NCBI GenBank assembly: GCA_013398015.1
Contig: VZRR01012719.1
Coordinates: 214,694-278,693, forward strand
Length of the DNA stretch: 64,000 nucleotides
Source: Oreocharis arfaki
Lineage: Eukaryota > Chordata > Aves > Passeriformes > Paramythiidae
Reading direction: 5' to 3'
The translations under genes were made by a program, and so were the position numbers. The notes under the pieces are model-generated. The model had not been told where the DNA came from, did no database searches, and worked only from the letters and a program-made list of their open reading frames with translations. Below are positions 34,158 through 47,100 of this stretch, piece after piece; within the stretch, counting starts at the first letter, position 1, and each line of letters opens with the position of its first letter.

Positions 34158-34413
34158 GCGCCGCCGCAGCCAACCGAGAGGCGCCGCCGGCCCGCGCGGC
34201 CAATGGCGAGGCCCTCCGCCCCCCGCGGGGGCGGGACCAAGGCGCCGCTCCGCCAATCGCGAGGGGCGGCGCCTGCCCTGTGTGTGTGTGCGGAGAGCCG
34301 CGCCCGCCCCTCCTCGGCGCGCGCAGGCGCGGGCACAGCTGGAGCCGCCAGATGTGCGCGGCGCGGTCGCGGCCGCGGGCGGGGCCGGTGCCGGTACCTT
34401 GCGGGACTGGCGG

Positions 34414-34496
34414 ACACACAGCCCCGAAGTTGGAGTCTGGCCAATGGATCCCGCCCCCGGCGCGGTTGGTTGCTCGTTACGTCCGGAGAAGGGGTG
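34414..34496 (+). repeat. Block B, copy 1 (ends at a single-N joint)
   Basis: An 83-base block from ACACACAGCCCC to GGAGAAGGGGTG with an intact CCAAT box. It recurs at 34850-34932 with three substitutions and ends at the base before the N at 34497. Confidence 0.9.
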
Positions 34497-34497
34497 N

Positions 34498-34602
34498 TTC
34501 CCCGGGCATCGCTCCCCCGGCAAGCGGCCGGGACCCCGGGAAGCACGGCGGGACCGGCACCCGGGGGGCAGGACACCGCCCTCCTGGGCAGACGGATGGG
34601 CA
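34498..34602 (+). repeat. Block A, copy 2 (starts at a single-N joint)
   Basis: Near-identical to 33934-34037. It begins at the first base after the lone N at 34497 and continues into the GGC-rich exon 1 candidate. Confidence 0.9.
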
Positions 34603-34784
34603 CCAGGCCTCCTCCCCGTCCCGGCCCGGCAGAGCCCCGCGCCGAACCGCGGCTCCTCCCGGCGCGGGGACGGCTGCGTGTTCCCGGCAGGCCCAGGGCG
34701 AACGGCGGGGCCGACCCCTGCACGCCGGGCCCATCCCGGTGAGAAGCTGAGCGCAGCCCAGTCCCGGCTCCCCCCCGCACTTAC

Positions 34785-34848
34785 GCCATCGCCCTCCGCG
34801 GCTTCTCCCCCGCGGACCCGGAACCGGCGGCGGCAGCGGCGGCGGCCG
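34785..34848 (-). other. BLTP1: BLTP1 candidate non-coding exon 1 (5'UTR), upstream end lost at a single-N joint
   Basis: On the minus strand a GGC-repeat-rich segment runs into GGAGGGCGATGGC and then a near-perfect donor, GTAAGTG. It is the best donor in the island, on the correct strand, and faces the exon 2 acceptor at 26713. The true 5' end cannot be set because the sequence breaks at an N at 34849. An alternative donor (GCAAG, then GTACCG, left edge 34398) lies in another part of the island. No transcript evidence is available. Confidence 0.5.
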
Positions 34849-34849
34849 N

Positions 34850-34932
34850 ACACACAGCCCCGAAGTTGGAATCTGGGAAATGGATCCCGCCCCCGGCGCG
34901 GTTGGTTGCTCGTTACGTCCGGAGAAGGGGTG
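34850..34932 (+). repeat. Block B, copy 2 (starts at a single-N joint)
   Basis: Matches 34414-34496 at 80 of 83 positions. Two of the changes destroy the CCAAT box (GGCCAATGG becomes GGGAAATGG). It starts at the first base after the N at 34849. Confidence 0.9.
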
Positions 34933-35100
34933 TTGCCCGCCCGCCGGCGGCTGGGAGAGCGAGCGCCTGCGCGCCCGCGGCACCTGCCGCTCGCCCTTGT
35001 CCTCGCAGCGCCTAACTGCGAGGCACCGGAGGGGTTTGTTGGCCGAGCCGCCCGGTAACGGGCTGTTCGTTTTCCCGCCCGTTGTTTGTGCTCTCCAAAG

Positions 35101-38100
35101 CAGGTGAAGAAAACCGGCCCCCAAAAGCCAGATAAAAAGTGAATTTTTAGACATTTTTGAACACGGGTGGCCGTGACTTGGCTGCTAGATGTAGCCAAGT
35201 AAGACAAACGCATTTCTTTAGAATCACCCAGGCATGATAAAACACTTAGATTTCTTTAAAATCACCCAGGCGTGCATCCTACAGCCTTCAATAGCACACG
35301 AGAGGAAACCAAAATAGTGACTCAGGGTGTGTGTACATGTACCTTTCTCCATGTGGTCCTTGCACACTGTCAAGACCGGTGCTGAGGTCCCTCAGTGCCC
35401 CCAAGGTTTCCAGAAGCTGCGCCACGCCGTGTCTCCTGAGGAGTACCCATCCTTGGGCACCTGGATTAGAAGGCTGGTCGTACCATTTGGTAGCTGCAAA
35501 ATAAATCCTGTGGGTGAGAAGCACAGATTCCCTAAGTCAGGATGCTGCTCTCACAGGCCTGACAGTGAGCCCTGTCTATAGGCTGCCTGGATTTGCTTGG
35601 GCCAAAGTGAATCTGAGCCCAGCTGAGCAGAGGGCTCATGGCTCCTCTCTGCGAGCCATGTGTTCTTTCTTCCTGCCCCATGTCTGCTCAAGCATTCCAC
35701 ATGGTTTCCCCTGCAGAGCCAACTTTCAGCTGGATCAGCAAACAGCGAGCATGATCCTGCTTGCAGCACTAGAGCATGGATGCCCCGGGGGCCTGGCAAG
35801 AGCTCTTAACCTGGCACAGAGAGGCGCAGGCAAGATTATCCCTTGAGCAGTGCCACAAACCAAAGGTGAACCCTGACCCCAGCTGCCCCCCAGCATCCTG
35901 CTGGACAGTGCCGTGCTCAGAGCAGCTCCAGGCATCCTCCACCCAGCCGATGAACCACCATCAAAGCAAGTGTTATCTAACGAGGTTTATGCTCACTGTT
36001 TTTTATTACATTCCCATCATACTAAGCATAGTAAGAAAAATACTAGGTATTCCTGGTTTTCATATCGAAGCCCCCCTTCCACCTCCTTCCCTGCTGTTGC
36101 TAGAGCTGTGCACTCCAGCACTCTTCTCTGACCTGCTGTGCTGAAGGGACGGAGTCTTGGGAGGCTCTTCCAAATGTTTTTATCCACATGGTGCCTGAAG
36201 GCTTTAATAAGGTCCACGCAGCTAAGTCACATGAAGAAATTTTAGCTCAAAGCTATCATTAGAACTTGGGGAAGGTGGGCCTGTGCCTGCTGTAAAAGAT
36301 GGAAGTAAAAGCTTTAATGCTGACACAGGCCTAGCTAGAAAACTGAAATATGGGATTAACATGAGGAAAAATATTTACCCCTCTGCACCTTTGAACTTAT
36401 TTGTTTCACAAAGGACACTAATATTTACATTCTCTGTAGAAGAAATGTGCACTTTCTTCTCACAAAAATATTTTTATGTTTGACTAGACTTATTTTTAAA
36501 CTCTTATCAATACAGGGCAGAATGTGCCCCAGAACAACCAAAATAAGGCAGAGGAAGAAATTATTTCTATTCTTAGTGTAATACCGCAACTTAAAGTTAC
36601 CAGGATTGAAATAGAAAAGACGGGATAGCCAAAATTCTGGGTCTTATCCCAGTTCCATTGGTGGGCAGGAAATGGAGACGCTTTAAGTCTAGTCGTTCAA
36701 CAGATAAATTCAAGCACAGAAGTTAATTCCACGCAGTATTTTTAAGGAAATGTCAGCTCAAGTCCAAAATGTTTATCCAAAAAAGGAGCCCCTGTGTGTA
36801 TTTGTAACCTGCAATTTAACAGCTTCACTTTACCTTAAGACAGCCAACAGCACTGCAGCTTTCTATGTCTTTGTCCCTTTCTTTGTAAATGCAGCAAGAA
36901 TAAGAACTATTTCCAAAACCAGTAACAAAGTGTAATTTTAGCAATTAGTGCCAACAATTTGTATAATTTTTAGATTTGTTCAGTTTTCAGATCCCTCTAC
37001 TTTAATACCTGAGAATTATTTTGTCAGCATCATCTTACTCGGTCCAAGCGAATCAGTTCTTCTCAGGCTGCCACCATGCCTTTGCTCATGGACAACGCAG
37101 TGAGTCATGCATCCCAGCCTGGGGCCAAGGAAAGTGGGTGCTAGGATTTTCTCTTTTTAGGTGGGCTCTTGGTGTTATGTCCAAGTTTCTGACCCCTGAG
37201 TGCAGCTCCCTGGAAGCAGGGGTGTTGCCTGGGTGTGACGAGGACTGGAGCTGGTGGCTGCTGTAGGTTAGTGCTGACGTGAGCTTTGTGGATTCTCACA
37301 GCACCCCTGCTTGATTGCCTGCTGCTTTTTTGAAGATTGCATTTTTAGGATGTTTGCCTCTGATGCTGATTTCCATCACCAGTTTCATTCCTTCCATTGC
37401 CTCCCATGACCTTTGGAGGGAGTGTCTACAAATTAGCTCCTGATATTTTCCCCCTGCTTTCTTTTCATCCTCTCTCTTCTTATAGGAGTTTTTCCTTCAT
37501 TTTCTTTCCCATAAGGAATGATGCTGAATTGCTTTTCTCATCCCTTCCTTCTGTACGCTGATTCCAGACAATAAAATATATTCAGCATTTGAAATTTATT
37601 TGTAGAAATTACTTTTAAAAGGGTAAACCAATAATCAGAGCTCCAAGATACATTATCCACATAAACCTAAAAGCTCGTGTCATAAGAGAAATGAATCGAT
37701 TAATTACCTTTGTCTTCTGTAAGCCAGTTGATGATTCAGACCTGAAGCACCAGGAAAGCCTCTCCTGACACACAGAGCCATTCTTGAGGCAGCTTGAGAT
37801 TAACAGGTGAACTACAATGCACAGTTCAATACCTTTAATGCAGAGTAGCAAAATGACTGTAATATCTAGATTCACATTTGCAGGGTGGGGCTAAGTCAGG
37901 GGGTTCTTCCACTCCTGTCTGCTCTGTAACATACCAGAGGCTCATTTCCTTTTTGGGGGAAAACTGGCAGCTTCTGATGGTGTTATGTACATGCACACAG
38001 CACAAATGGCCCAGGCTTGAATGTTGTCTCTAGGGTATAATTTTTCAGTCTTGCCCAAATTTTTCTCGTGGTCTAGAAAACAGATATTTCACAAACAAAT

Positions 38101-41100
38101 ATTTCATCCTTAATTCTTTCCAGCATCTGATGTTGCATCCCAAGTTATCAGCATGGCAACTGAAAAGAGATTTTATAAGTGTTGTCTCATCATATAACTT
38201 CCAAGGTAAGGAAAATAACAACCCCATCATCCTCTACGCTTTAACTTGTTTTACACTGGGTGGCATTCCCATTTACCTCAGTATGTTTATTTTCATGCCT
38301 GAAATTCCAAGACTTCTTTGCAAGCAAAAAGGAGTAGTTGAGTAAAAGCACTGTCTTTAAATTATTTATGCCTCTTCTGCTTTGCAGTGGAAGATGCTTC
38401 TCTGAACATTGTTCTAAAAGCTCCCAAGTCATTTAGTTCATTGCTTTATCTTTGGGTGATGGCATCCAAGGGTCAAAGACAAGCTGATGTCAAGGCTGCC
38501 AGAATTTAGTCAGACAGAACCAGAAGCTGCTGGGTACATGACACCATTTAACAAAAGCAAAATGCGACTGTGAATATTCATACTCATTTCTGGGACTTAA
38601 AACATTTACCTTGTTAGGGCAGCCCCAACATTTCCCAGGGGAATGGAGCAGTCACTGCCCAACTAACATTAAATGACACTCACAGGTATGATCCCTCTAA
38701 AAATCCTGCAACAGCCCAGTAAGCAAAATCAGACATCCACCATCGGGGAAGCTGATTCACTGGCATCAGTTACTTTAGGAGACAATTCATTTAATCAGGA
38801 GGCTGTAAAGAGCCCTTCCATAGCCTTATCAGATTGAAAAGCCTTTGTCAGGTAATCCTCTTGCAGGGAGTTCTCTAAGAATACCAGGGAATTGTTTTCC
38901 TGATGCTGCATTTGGTATCACAGGAGGCTGCAGAGTGCAGACATGGGCATCTCACACCTCGGGTGGACAAGAGCAGCATGGTAATCAACTCACAGTTTGA
39001 AATATTTCCCTCTTTCTCCCAGCTCTGAGACAACAATTGCAAATAAATAAGAAAGAAAAAAGCGCCTTACCACCACTCTGTGTGTCATGAAACTTAATTC
39101 TGTCTTCAGCTCTGCTTTAGTGAGGAGTTTGAAGTTGCTGGAGCTGTGAGGATATCAATGGTTGATTTATGCTTCCTCTAAATAACATCAGTATTTACTA
39201 TAAGAGTTCATTCTAGATTACATTAAAAACAAACAAACGCTGAGCTTCGAGATAAATAAATATGAATATTCCTTATGCAAAATATTCTCAACACAGCGAA
39301 AACCCACTTCAACAAGCCAGAAGCTGCTGGGTCAAAACACTCACATCCTTTAACTTCGGGGCAAAATCTTAAATTCCTTGGTTCTTTCATCTGAGGATAA
39401 AATCACAGACACTCAGCTCAGAAAACAAACAGATATTAATAACTTGTTTTAAGTACATAATTTGCCAGAGCTGGAAGTCACTTGTCATCAATTACAGAAT
39501 TAATTTATTCCATACTTGACCTTTCAGTACTCACAGTGTCTTTTTAACTTCTAAAGCATATTTACTCAAGGAGTTTTACTGAATGTTGCCTGTCTTTCAA
39601 AAGAGTTCTCCATCTCGTGGTGCACCCAAAAACTGATTCCCAAACAGGTTAACTGAAGAAATCATCCTTGCTCTGAGAATAGTTTACTGGTGTCTGGATT
39701 TGTGCAACCAGATCTTACATGAATATAAGAAAAATGTAGAAGGATCAAGCTATTCTTCATTCAATCCCTAAACAAAATGTAAAGGAAAATATAACTTACC
39801 CTACATAAAGGTTATGCTGTCATGTTCCTCCAAACTAAGCAGTATCATTTTCACTTCGATCAGCAGTCAGAGTAGAATATGAGAATGCTAACAAAACCTG
39901 TTTGCTTTTATATTAGTTTCTTCAAACTATCACTTCTACAAACTCTTTCCTTCTGGGGTGATTAATGAGTGTGATTGTAAACCAACACTGATAATAAAAT
40001 CTGCATTTTAGATATGAGTACTGTTTAGCCAGATTCTCTGGCTCTTGTAGTGCCTCATTCAGACCTATTGCATACATATTATCCTGTGAGGCAACAGGCA
40101 TCCAACCACACAAAATGAACAGTGATTTCCACAAACCCAGGGTATAGCTTATAGAAACCACAAACTTGCTAAAATTCATCTATCAAAACTGTTCCCAGAC
40201 AGCACTAAACATCCTATTTCTGTGAAAAATCGGTACCTCTAATTTCAGAAAATGGCAGGTGAAAACAAGCAAACAGGAAGGGATTCCATGAGAGCCCGTG
40301 GCTGTACCTTGGCAATCACTAAAACACACTTCAGTGGCCTTGTGTTGCACCTGCATGTGTTTTTTCACAAAATCCTTCATTTATTATTTTAAAATCCCAC
40401 CTTTCTACCTCACATCATTTGCTGGATGTGCACACGTGGAGCTTAATTGTGCTACTGCTTCCTTTTTCAGGATGGACTTTTTTGGTATGGATTATAACTT
40501 CCTTACTCTTAAGAAAATGGTTGCTGTTGTGTTTTCCTATGATCTGTTCACGGAACCCACTAAAAACCTGTGCTTCAGGGCAGTATTTGCAAGCCCTTAA
40601 AGGTCCTGGACATCCTCCCAGCTCCCTGACATGGCCCCAGTGCCACTGTATGTACCACAAGTGACAGCATTATCCAGCGTCGTAGAGCTCTTTCTCCCCA
40701 TTTTGTTTCTGGCCAGTTGCATTTTTGATTTATACTGGATTTTATTGTGTGTCTCCAGCCCTATAAATAGTTATCTGCAGGGTAACTAGAAGCAGCTGTG
40801 TCCATTCCTTCAGTGTTCATATCTTACATTTCACACACTGCGTTTTATGCTGTTCTGCTGGTAATAAATGTCATCAGATGGTAGGTTAGCTTTAGGCTTT
40901 AAAACTTCTCTTATTTTTAGTTATTCCGGCTCTCAAAAGAAGTGCATTATACTGAAACACACTATTATTAGACTTTTTGTGCCAGATGTATAGGCATATA
41001 GTATAAGCCTTTTGTCTAGGCAATCTAAAACCCATTTTGAACATATAATGAGAAGTGTTTACCAAGTAAAGTTTCTTTTTTAAACTGGAGACCCCATTCC

Positions 41101-44100
41101 TGGCACTACTAATTATCTAGAAGAATGAACTGCCACACAGCAAGTGGGTGTTACACTCTGTTGCCAGAGAAAGAGGTGCAAGCACATTCTTTTTGGTGGT
41201 TCGTGACTATTTTTAACTTTAATTTCCTTTGTAATTATTTCCTTTCCTGTATTCATAAATCTGCAGTAGCCTGTTATATAAATCTCAGCTATCCCATGTT
41301 TACAAATAATTCTGGCTTATACTCCATGTTCTTTGCACTTTGGAAATTCCCACAGACTTGAAGTTTGGGTGTATAAAGACAGACACAGGGATATCACCCC
41401 ATGTTTAATACCAGCTCTGTAAAATAAGCCTTTTTAAATAAGAAATGTCCACCTACATTTCTTTTCAACCTCCTCCAGCGTTTTTGTTGGAGAGGCTACT
41501 TTTCACTTGGTGTCTCAATGACTGCTGTGTGGCAGGCTCATAGTGAGACTTTGTGGGAGTTTATTCCTTTCATTACTTGTTCATTTTTTGGTTTAAAAGA
41601 AAAAAGGATGGAGGAATCCAACAGTGAACTCTTCATGCACAAATATAACATGAATTTTAAGGGGTGATATAATGGTGCCACTGAGGGAATAATGATGCTT
41701 AAGTGCAGATTTTAGGAAAATGATTTAGAGGTGAAAGAAGAGGTGTAAAGGCAATAATTGTGGCACAAAAGCCAGACCAAAGGCTGTCAAAATTGTGCTC
41801 ATGGAGAGCCATTAAACATAGGAAACAGTGATGGTTTATTATTTTAAATTACTGTGCAATGCAACTTACCTGTGTTCAGTGCTTGAAATGCTTGTGCCCT
41901 AAGTGACCAAGGGCACTGGAAGTTGCCTAGGAGATCCTCTGGCACATTATACATCTCTAATGTCATCTTTTTCCAATCTTCTGTGGATAGCTGCTTGGCA
42001 GGATTTCTTTGAGGCCACAGAGGTGACCACACTCAGCTAGAGCAGTGTCTGCTCCTATGAACAGAAGAAGTGACTTTACACATATTTTCCAGGTCTCCTG
42101 TGTTTTCCAGGGTAAATGGGAAAAATACAGCATTGACAAAGCTGTAAGGACAGCGTCTTAATTCACTGTGGATACCTCCACTTCCAAAGGCTGCAGTGTT
42201 GAATTGCAAGGATACTGCATCTTACCTTCCAGGCTCACAACACTTCAGGGTGAGCAAGGTGACTTTAGAAATGTTACTAAAATAACAAGCAGCAGCAGAA
42301 ATAGAAGAGGAAAGGCCTCAAGACATACTGCATCCAGGGAATAAATTAATGAGGTGTCAGAACTGACCATGGAGCTCTGGCCCACGGAGAGCTCCCAAGG
42401 CCTGAGCTTGGAGAGTGGGATCGTGCTGGGAGAGAGCAGAGCAGCACATGTAAGGCTTGGTCCTGTTCTCAGTGAATCACTGGAACTTTTGACCATGACA
42501 TCCATGGAGGCAGGGTGCATGCCATTAATACTCCTCAGAGACCCAGAGGAAGTGTCACTGACACTTTCACAGTGTAATCACTTCAGATCCCACCTAGCCT
42601 GGGTAGTGCACGAAGCAGTGCAAATAAACACATTGTTATTTGTAATAAAATACAATGATGAAAACTGTCTGGAGGTAACACTTAGCATTGCTAATACACA
42701 GATGACAACATTGGAGACATATGATTTTGGTGATTTTAACTAATAAATACTTCACAAATTATATTTACAAGCAGCAAGTAATTTATAAACAAGCAATTTA
42801 TCACATTTGCATTCATTAAACTAAGCAGCTTCCCTGATTATATTCTGACTACTCAGCCGTTTGCCACCCTGCAAGACTGAGGTGGTTTCTGCCTTCAAAA
42901 ATAATCAGCTCTTCATTTTTTCTATCTTATGGGTAGCTGTTAAATTACAGCTCAACATTTTCTGTTTGCACAGTGCGTCCTCTCCATCTACCTGAAGCAT
43001 CTTTGAAAACAGTCAACACCAGCAGGTGCCCTTGAACTAAGGGTCAAAGTTAGTGAAACTGTTGGTGTTGAAAAGAGAACACTGCTCACCATTTCTGTGC
43101 CGCTTCAAAAGCTGTTATCTGAAATCCTGGACGCTTCCTATGGCAGTGGCCAGAATGGAGGAGATAGAGAAGCACTATCTTCTAGCAGAAGGAGCTGCAC
43201 AGTTTCCCTTTCAGGCTGCAGTTATCCAACTTCCCTGGCTCGACACGTGCACAGGAAAGGGTTTGTTGATAGGATAGACTTACTCCCTTCCCTTCTCCCT
43301 GGGATGGCCAGAAAGCTTTCTTTTAAGCTAGGAAAGAGTCAGTATCACTTTGGAAAGTGTTACTCTAAGTGCCTTTTCAGGAACTGTTTGTGCTTTTTTC
43401 CAAGAAATACACAGAATGTTTTGTGAACCCAGCACAGCATCAACCCAGGTGCTTTGTAAAAGGAGGGGGGTCTGTCTGTGACTTTTCCTACACCTCTTTC
43501 TTCAGAAACATGTGTGAGTTCTCATGAGCACATCTACCTGGCCATGTGTGCCAGTAAATCACTGTATTCTTTCCGGGGATATTTTCTTTGAGCTTTAGCC
43601 AACACTGCATTATGGGAAATGTGACAGCAATGTGACAAGCATGAATGTTTTTAATACACATCTTCCCCAAGATGACAAATAGTTAGCTAAGGAAGCAGAG
43701 TTTGTACTAATTTGTGAGCCAAGACAAGAAAACTTCGTCTTTTCAGACAAGTGTCAACAAATACTGTATTTTCCATGAGTCAAAAAATGGTAGAAAACTG
43801 TTCGAAAGTCTACAGGTTTATTTCCTAATGTCTTTGATGACTTGCTAAAGCAAGCTTCCCTTAGAAGCACTAGCAGAGGACAAGATATGCCATGAGGTTC
43901 TAGGGAATGCTGGGAGATTTTAGATTTTTTGCTTTGAAATGTGTTTATGGAGCCTACACTTTTATTTTTATTCAATTTACATTTGCAAGAGGCAGGGAAG
44001 GAAACTGAAAATCAAACTTACTATGGAAAGTGTTTTCAATATTAACTGTGCAATATAAGAAACTCTGCTCCTACCAGATTTTACAAGTGGGACTTCAAAA

Positions 44101-47100
44101 TCTTTAGAAACAGGGCTTCTGCTAAACTGACAGTATTCCTTTGACTTTGACCATATTAGTCATTGCTTCTGCAGACTTAGCAAAAAGGAAAACTGCTGGC
44201 TTTAGCACCAGCACTCCCACAAAAAAAAGCAAGCCTACTCTCTTTTAGCCTAGTGCAAGGTAGATGCCAGCTTAGTATTTCAATCTAAGAACGAGCATCT
44301 TTGTCAGTCCAGAGTCAGCCCTTCCTGGCAGGGAGCAGCCCCAGATCAAACGGTGTCTCCATCCCCCAGATGCATTTGTTTGTCACTGTCACCCACAGAC
44401 ACATCCTCTGAAAGCAAAGGGCCCAAGAGTGATGCAGCCGACTGCTGAGCAGGGGACATCATTCAAGCACCAAAATGGCTTTTGACCAGCCAAACTCCTG
44501 GAGTTGTTTCTTAATCAGCTCTTTTAATACTTTATATTGATTACAGATCCAATCTGAAGCCCACTAAAACCAGTGAGGACAGGCTGTGTCACAGGCCCCT
44601 GACAATGGTGACAGAAGTGATGGATTTAGTGTAACTATCTGGAAACACAAAATCCTCCAGAATACTGATTTATTTTTTTACTATTCTCAATTTTCTACAT
44701 GTTTCCCTCTTTGACACTTGCTGCTGCATCTCCCACCTGCCCCTCTCCAGCTCCAGAGCCCTGGGTGTCTGTCATCATATGCAAGGGGATGGAAGAGGTC
44801 GATGCTGACAAATTGAAAAGAGGCAGGGAGAGCAGGGACAAGGAGAATCTGCACACCAGCAGAGCAGTGAGCTTCTGACAGGGTGACTTGGCAGCTCTGG
44901 CTCCCCTATCCAAGGTGGATACACCTTCTGCAGAACCAAGAGAATAGAGGAGAAGAGTTATGATGAGGGCAGGGAGCTCAGAAAGGGCTTGGAAGCTGTA
45001 CCTGGGTGTTTTCCAGCAGTGTTGTTCATCTGCCTTCCGAAAAAACAATCCCAGACTGGGACCTTGACAGGAGCTTTCAGTGGTGTTAACAGTTTTCCAG
45101 CTCCCAGGACACACTGGCCTCAGTGTGGCTCTGCCAGGGACTTTGAGGTGATGCCTGCACTGCCTAGCAGGGGCATGTGGTGAAAACTTGCAGCTCTGTT
45201 CTACCAGTCCCAACTGAAGGTATCACCAGGAGTGCTGGGCTCATCTCTGAGCAAAATACCCCAGTTTCCTTCCCAGAAATGCTGTCTCTGGTACACAACT
45301 GGGATGAGGTGTGAGCACACACAGCACAGCCCTTCATCTCATTTTGAGACCTAATCACCTTGAGAAAATGAGCACTGAGCTTCTTTCCTACTTCCCCAGT
45401 CACCTCTGATGGTCATGTCTGCCTCAGCCCAGCCCCAGCACCCACAAAGAGGAAAAATCACTTTAAAACTGAAGTCTTGTGTTTTACAGTAATAATGAGT
45501 TCTTTGGGTGTTTCTCTCTGGGAAAGGTGTTTTCTTTCTGCCTGGAAAAGGCAGTGATCTGACAGCTGAAATTGAGCATGATTTCACTTTTAGTGAGAGA
45601 AGGAGGTAATAAAAGCTGATAACACCTGTAGGTAACAGCAGAACTTGGTATACTCAGAAGGGCTGCTGTTTGGGGTTGGGGGTTATGGTGAGTATTTGTT
45701 TGAGGGTGTGTGCTTTGTTTACATTTTAGACTCAGGCAAGAGAGTCCACTCCTGTGTGTGCTGTTTTGTTTTCTTGCCTGAACTGCAGTGCTGTGTATTT
45801 TAAATTCAAAAAGGGGAAACTCCAGCAAGTACTTCAAAAGATCATGTATTGTTTTACATTCTGTGTTGGACCTACAAGAAAGTATCAGCAATTCTCTGAG
45901 CTGTGGGAGTTCTTCCTCAACTCCCCTGGCCCAGCTCCAGTAACAAAGTGCCTACCAGAACCTTCTGTTCAGCTAAGAACTTCCTAAAGCTCCTGATTGA
46001 ACTTTATCAATGCCTTACTGTTACTCAGGTCCTGCAAAAGACAAAGACATGCAATATTGAATTAAACACATTTCTTTTTCTTTTGCATGTGCAATGCTAA
46101 GGGACAATTGCTCAGACAATTTCATTTACTGTTTCAGTAAGAGCTTTCATAATAAACTACAGTACTGGTGGATCTACATTGCCTCAAACACCAGCTTTAT
46201 GCTTTTCAAGCTTTTAAGATGCTGCTTCTGTAGTGTCTCTGGCTTTACCCAGACTGATAAGGAGTCTCTAAAGCAACTGGTATTGATTCCAGCCTGCCAA
46301 AGGTAGCACTGGCAGCAGCATTAGGTGTCCTTCAGATGATCTGTGCACAAAGTCTCTCCAATTTGTCAGCAGCAGCTGCTTGAGGGCAATCCCATCCCCA
46401 CAGTTCAGCCAGGCAACAGACTACATGAGCTCTCCTCAGCCACTCGAGTGTTAAATCAGCTGAGTGACTTCAGGCAGCCACAGCAGCAGCAGCACAAATT
46501 AGATGGGCTGACTTCTGCGGCGGTGTTGATGAGGAGCACTCCAGTGATTAATTCCCCTGGCTGAACTGCTGGGGTGAGTTCTGGCAGAGCAGTAACAAGC
46601 AGCTCTGGACAGAGGTGTCTTAAGCTGCCACCACCTTCCCAGCAATGATTGTCAGAACACAGCCTTAGTATAGGAAATGCTTAAATTACTGTTGAGATTT
46701 AAACCCAGGTATCACCTTCTCAGGAGTACAAGATGTCATCAAAGTGTACCAGCATTTTCCAGAGCCTTTTCTACATGCATGTCCCTAATGGTGGGTACTT
46801 TGAAGGGCAAAAGGTTTCTGCAAATCCTCTGAGTAGTAGAGGACTCATTGCCTCTAGCATCACTGACAGGACTTACTGTAGACTCAGATGCGAAATCATA
46901 ATTAAACTGAAGAACAACCCTGCATGATCCCTAGCTCTGTAATTTCTTCTGCAAAACTGACTCTTTTCTCATTCGATACAAACAGAACTGGCCCAAGTTC
47001 ATTTTTTGCATAGTAACTGAAAACTTGTGATAAACTCCCAGCATATTTAGCAGTATCAGCAGGTGAGCAGGTCAGCTGGCACTTTCGTGCTCCCAAGCAG

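Larger units (their letters stand above)
33930..35100. promoter_or_regulatory. CpG island and probable BLTP1 promoter (misassembled)
   Basis: This is a dense CpG block in otherwise AT-rich DNA at the 5' end of BLTP1. On the + strand CCAAT boxes lie at 34200-34204, 34253-34257 and 34441-34445, so they read ATTGG on the BLTP1 strand. GC boxes lie near 34225 and 34306. A CRE-like TTACGTCC occurs at 34477 and 34913, and an NRF1-like GCGCCTGCGCGC at 34963-34974. The make-up is that of a broad TATA-less housekeeping promoter, and such promoters often fire both ways. A plausible + strand donor (CAAAGCAG, then GTGAAG) near 35103 fits divergent transcription but does not show it. Long open frames across this block are a by-product of GC richness. 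Confidence 0.8.

Noticed and set aside
34398..34410. Alternative exon 1 donor (GCAAG, then GTACCG)
   Set aside because: It is a usable donor, but weaker than the GTAAGTG at 34785-34779 and lies within the CCAAT-box promoter segment. It was kept only as an alternative.
33722..35213. Very long open frames (240-430 codons) on both strands over the CpG island
   Set aside because: They run through the N gap, overlap on both strands, repeat because of the duplicated blocks and have no recognisable domain. GC-rich DNA simply lacks stop codons.
44695..45213. 172-codon minus-strand open frame
   Set aside because: It lies in a slightly GC-rich patch, and an overlapping frame is also open on the other strand. 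No recognised protein.
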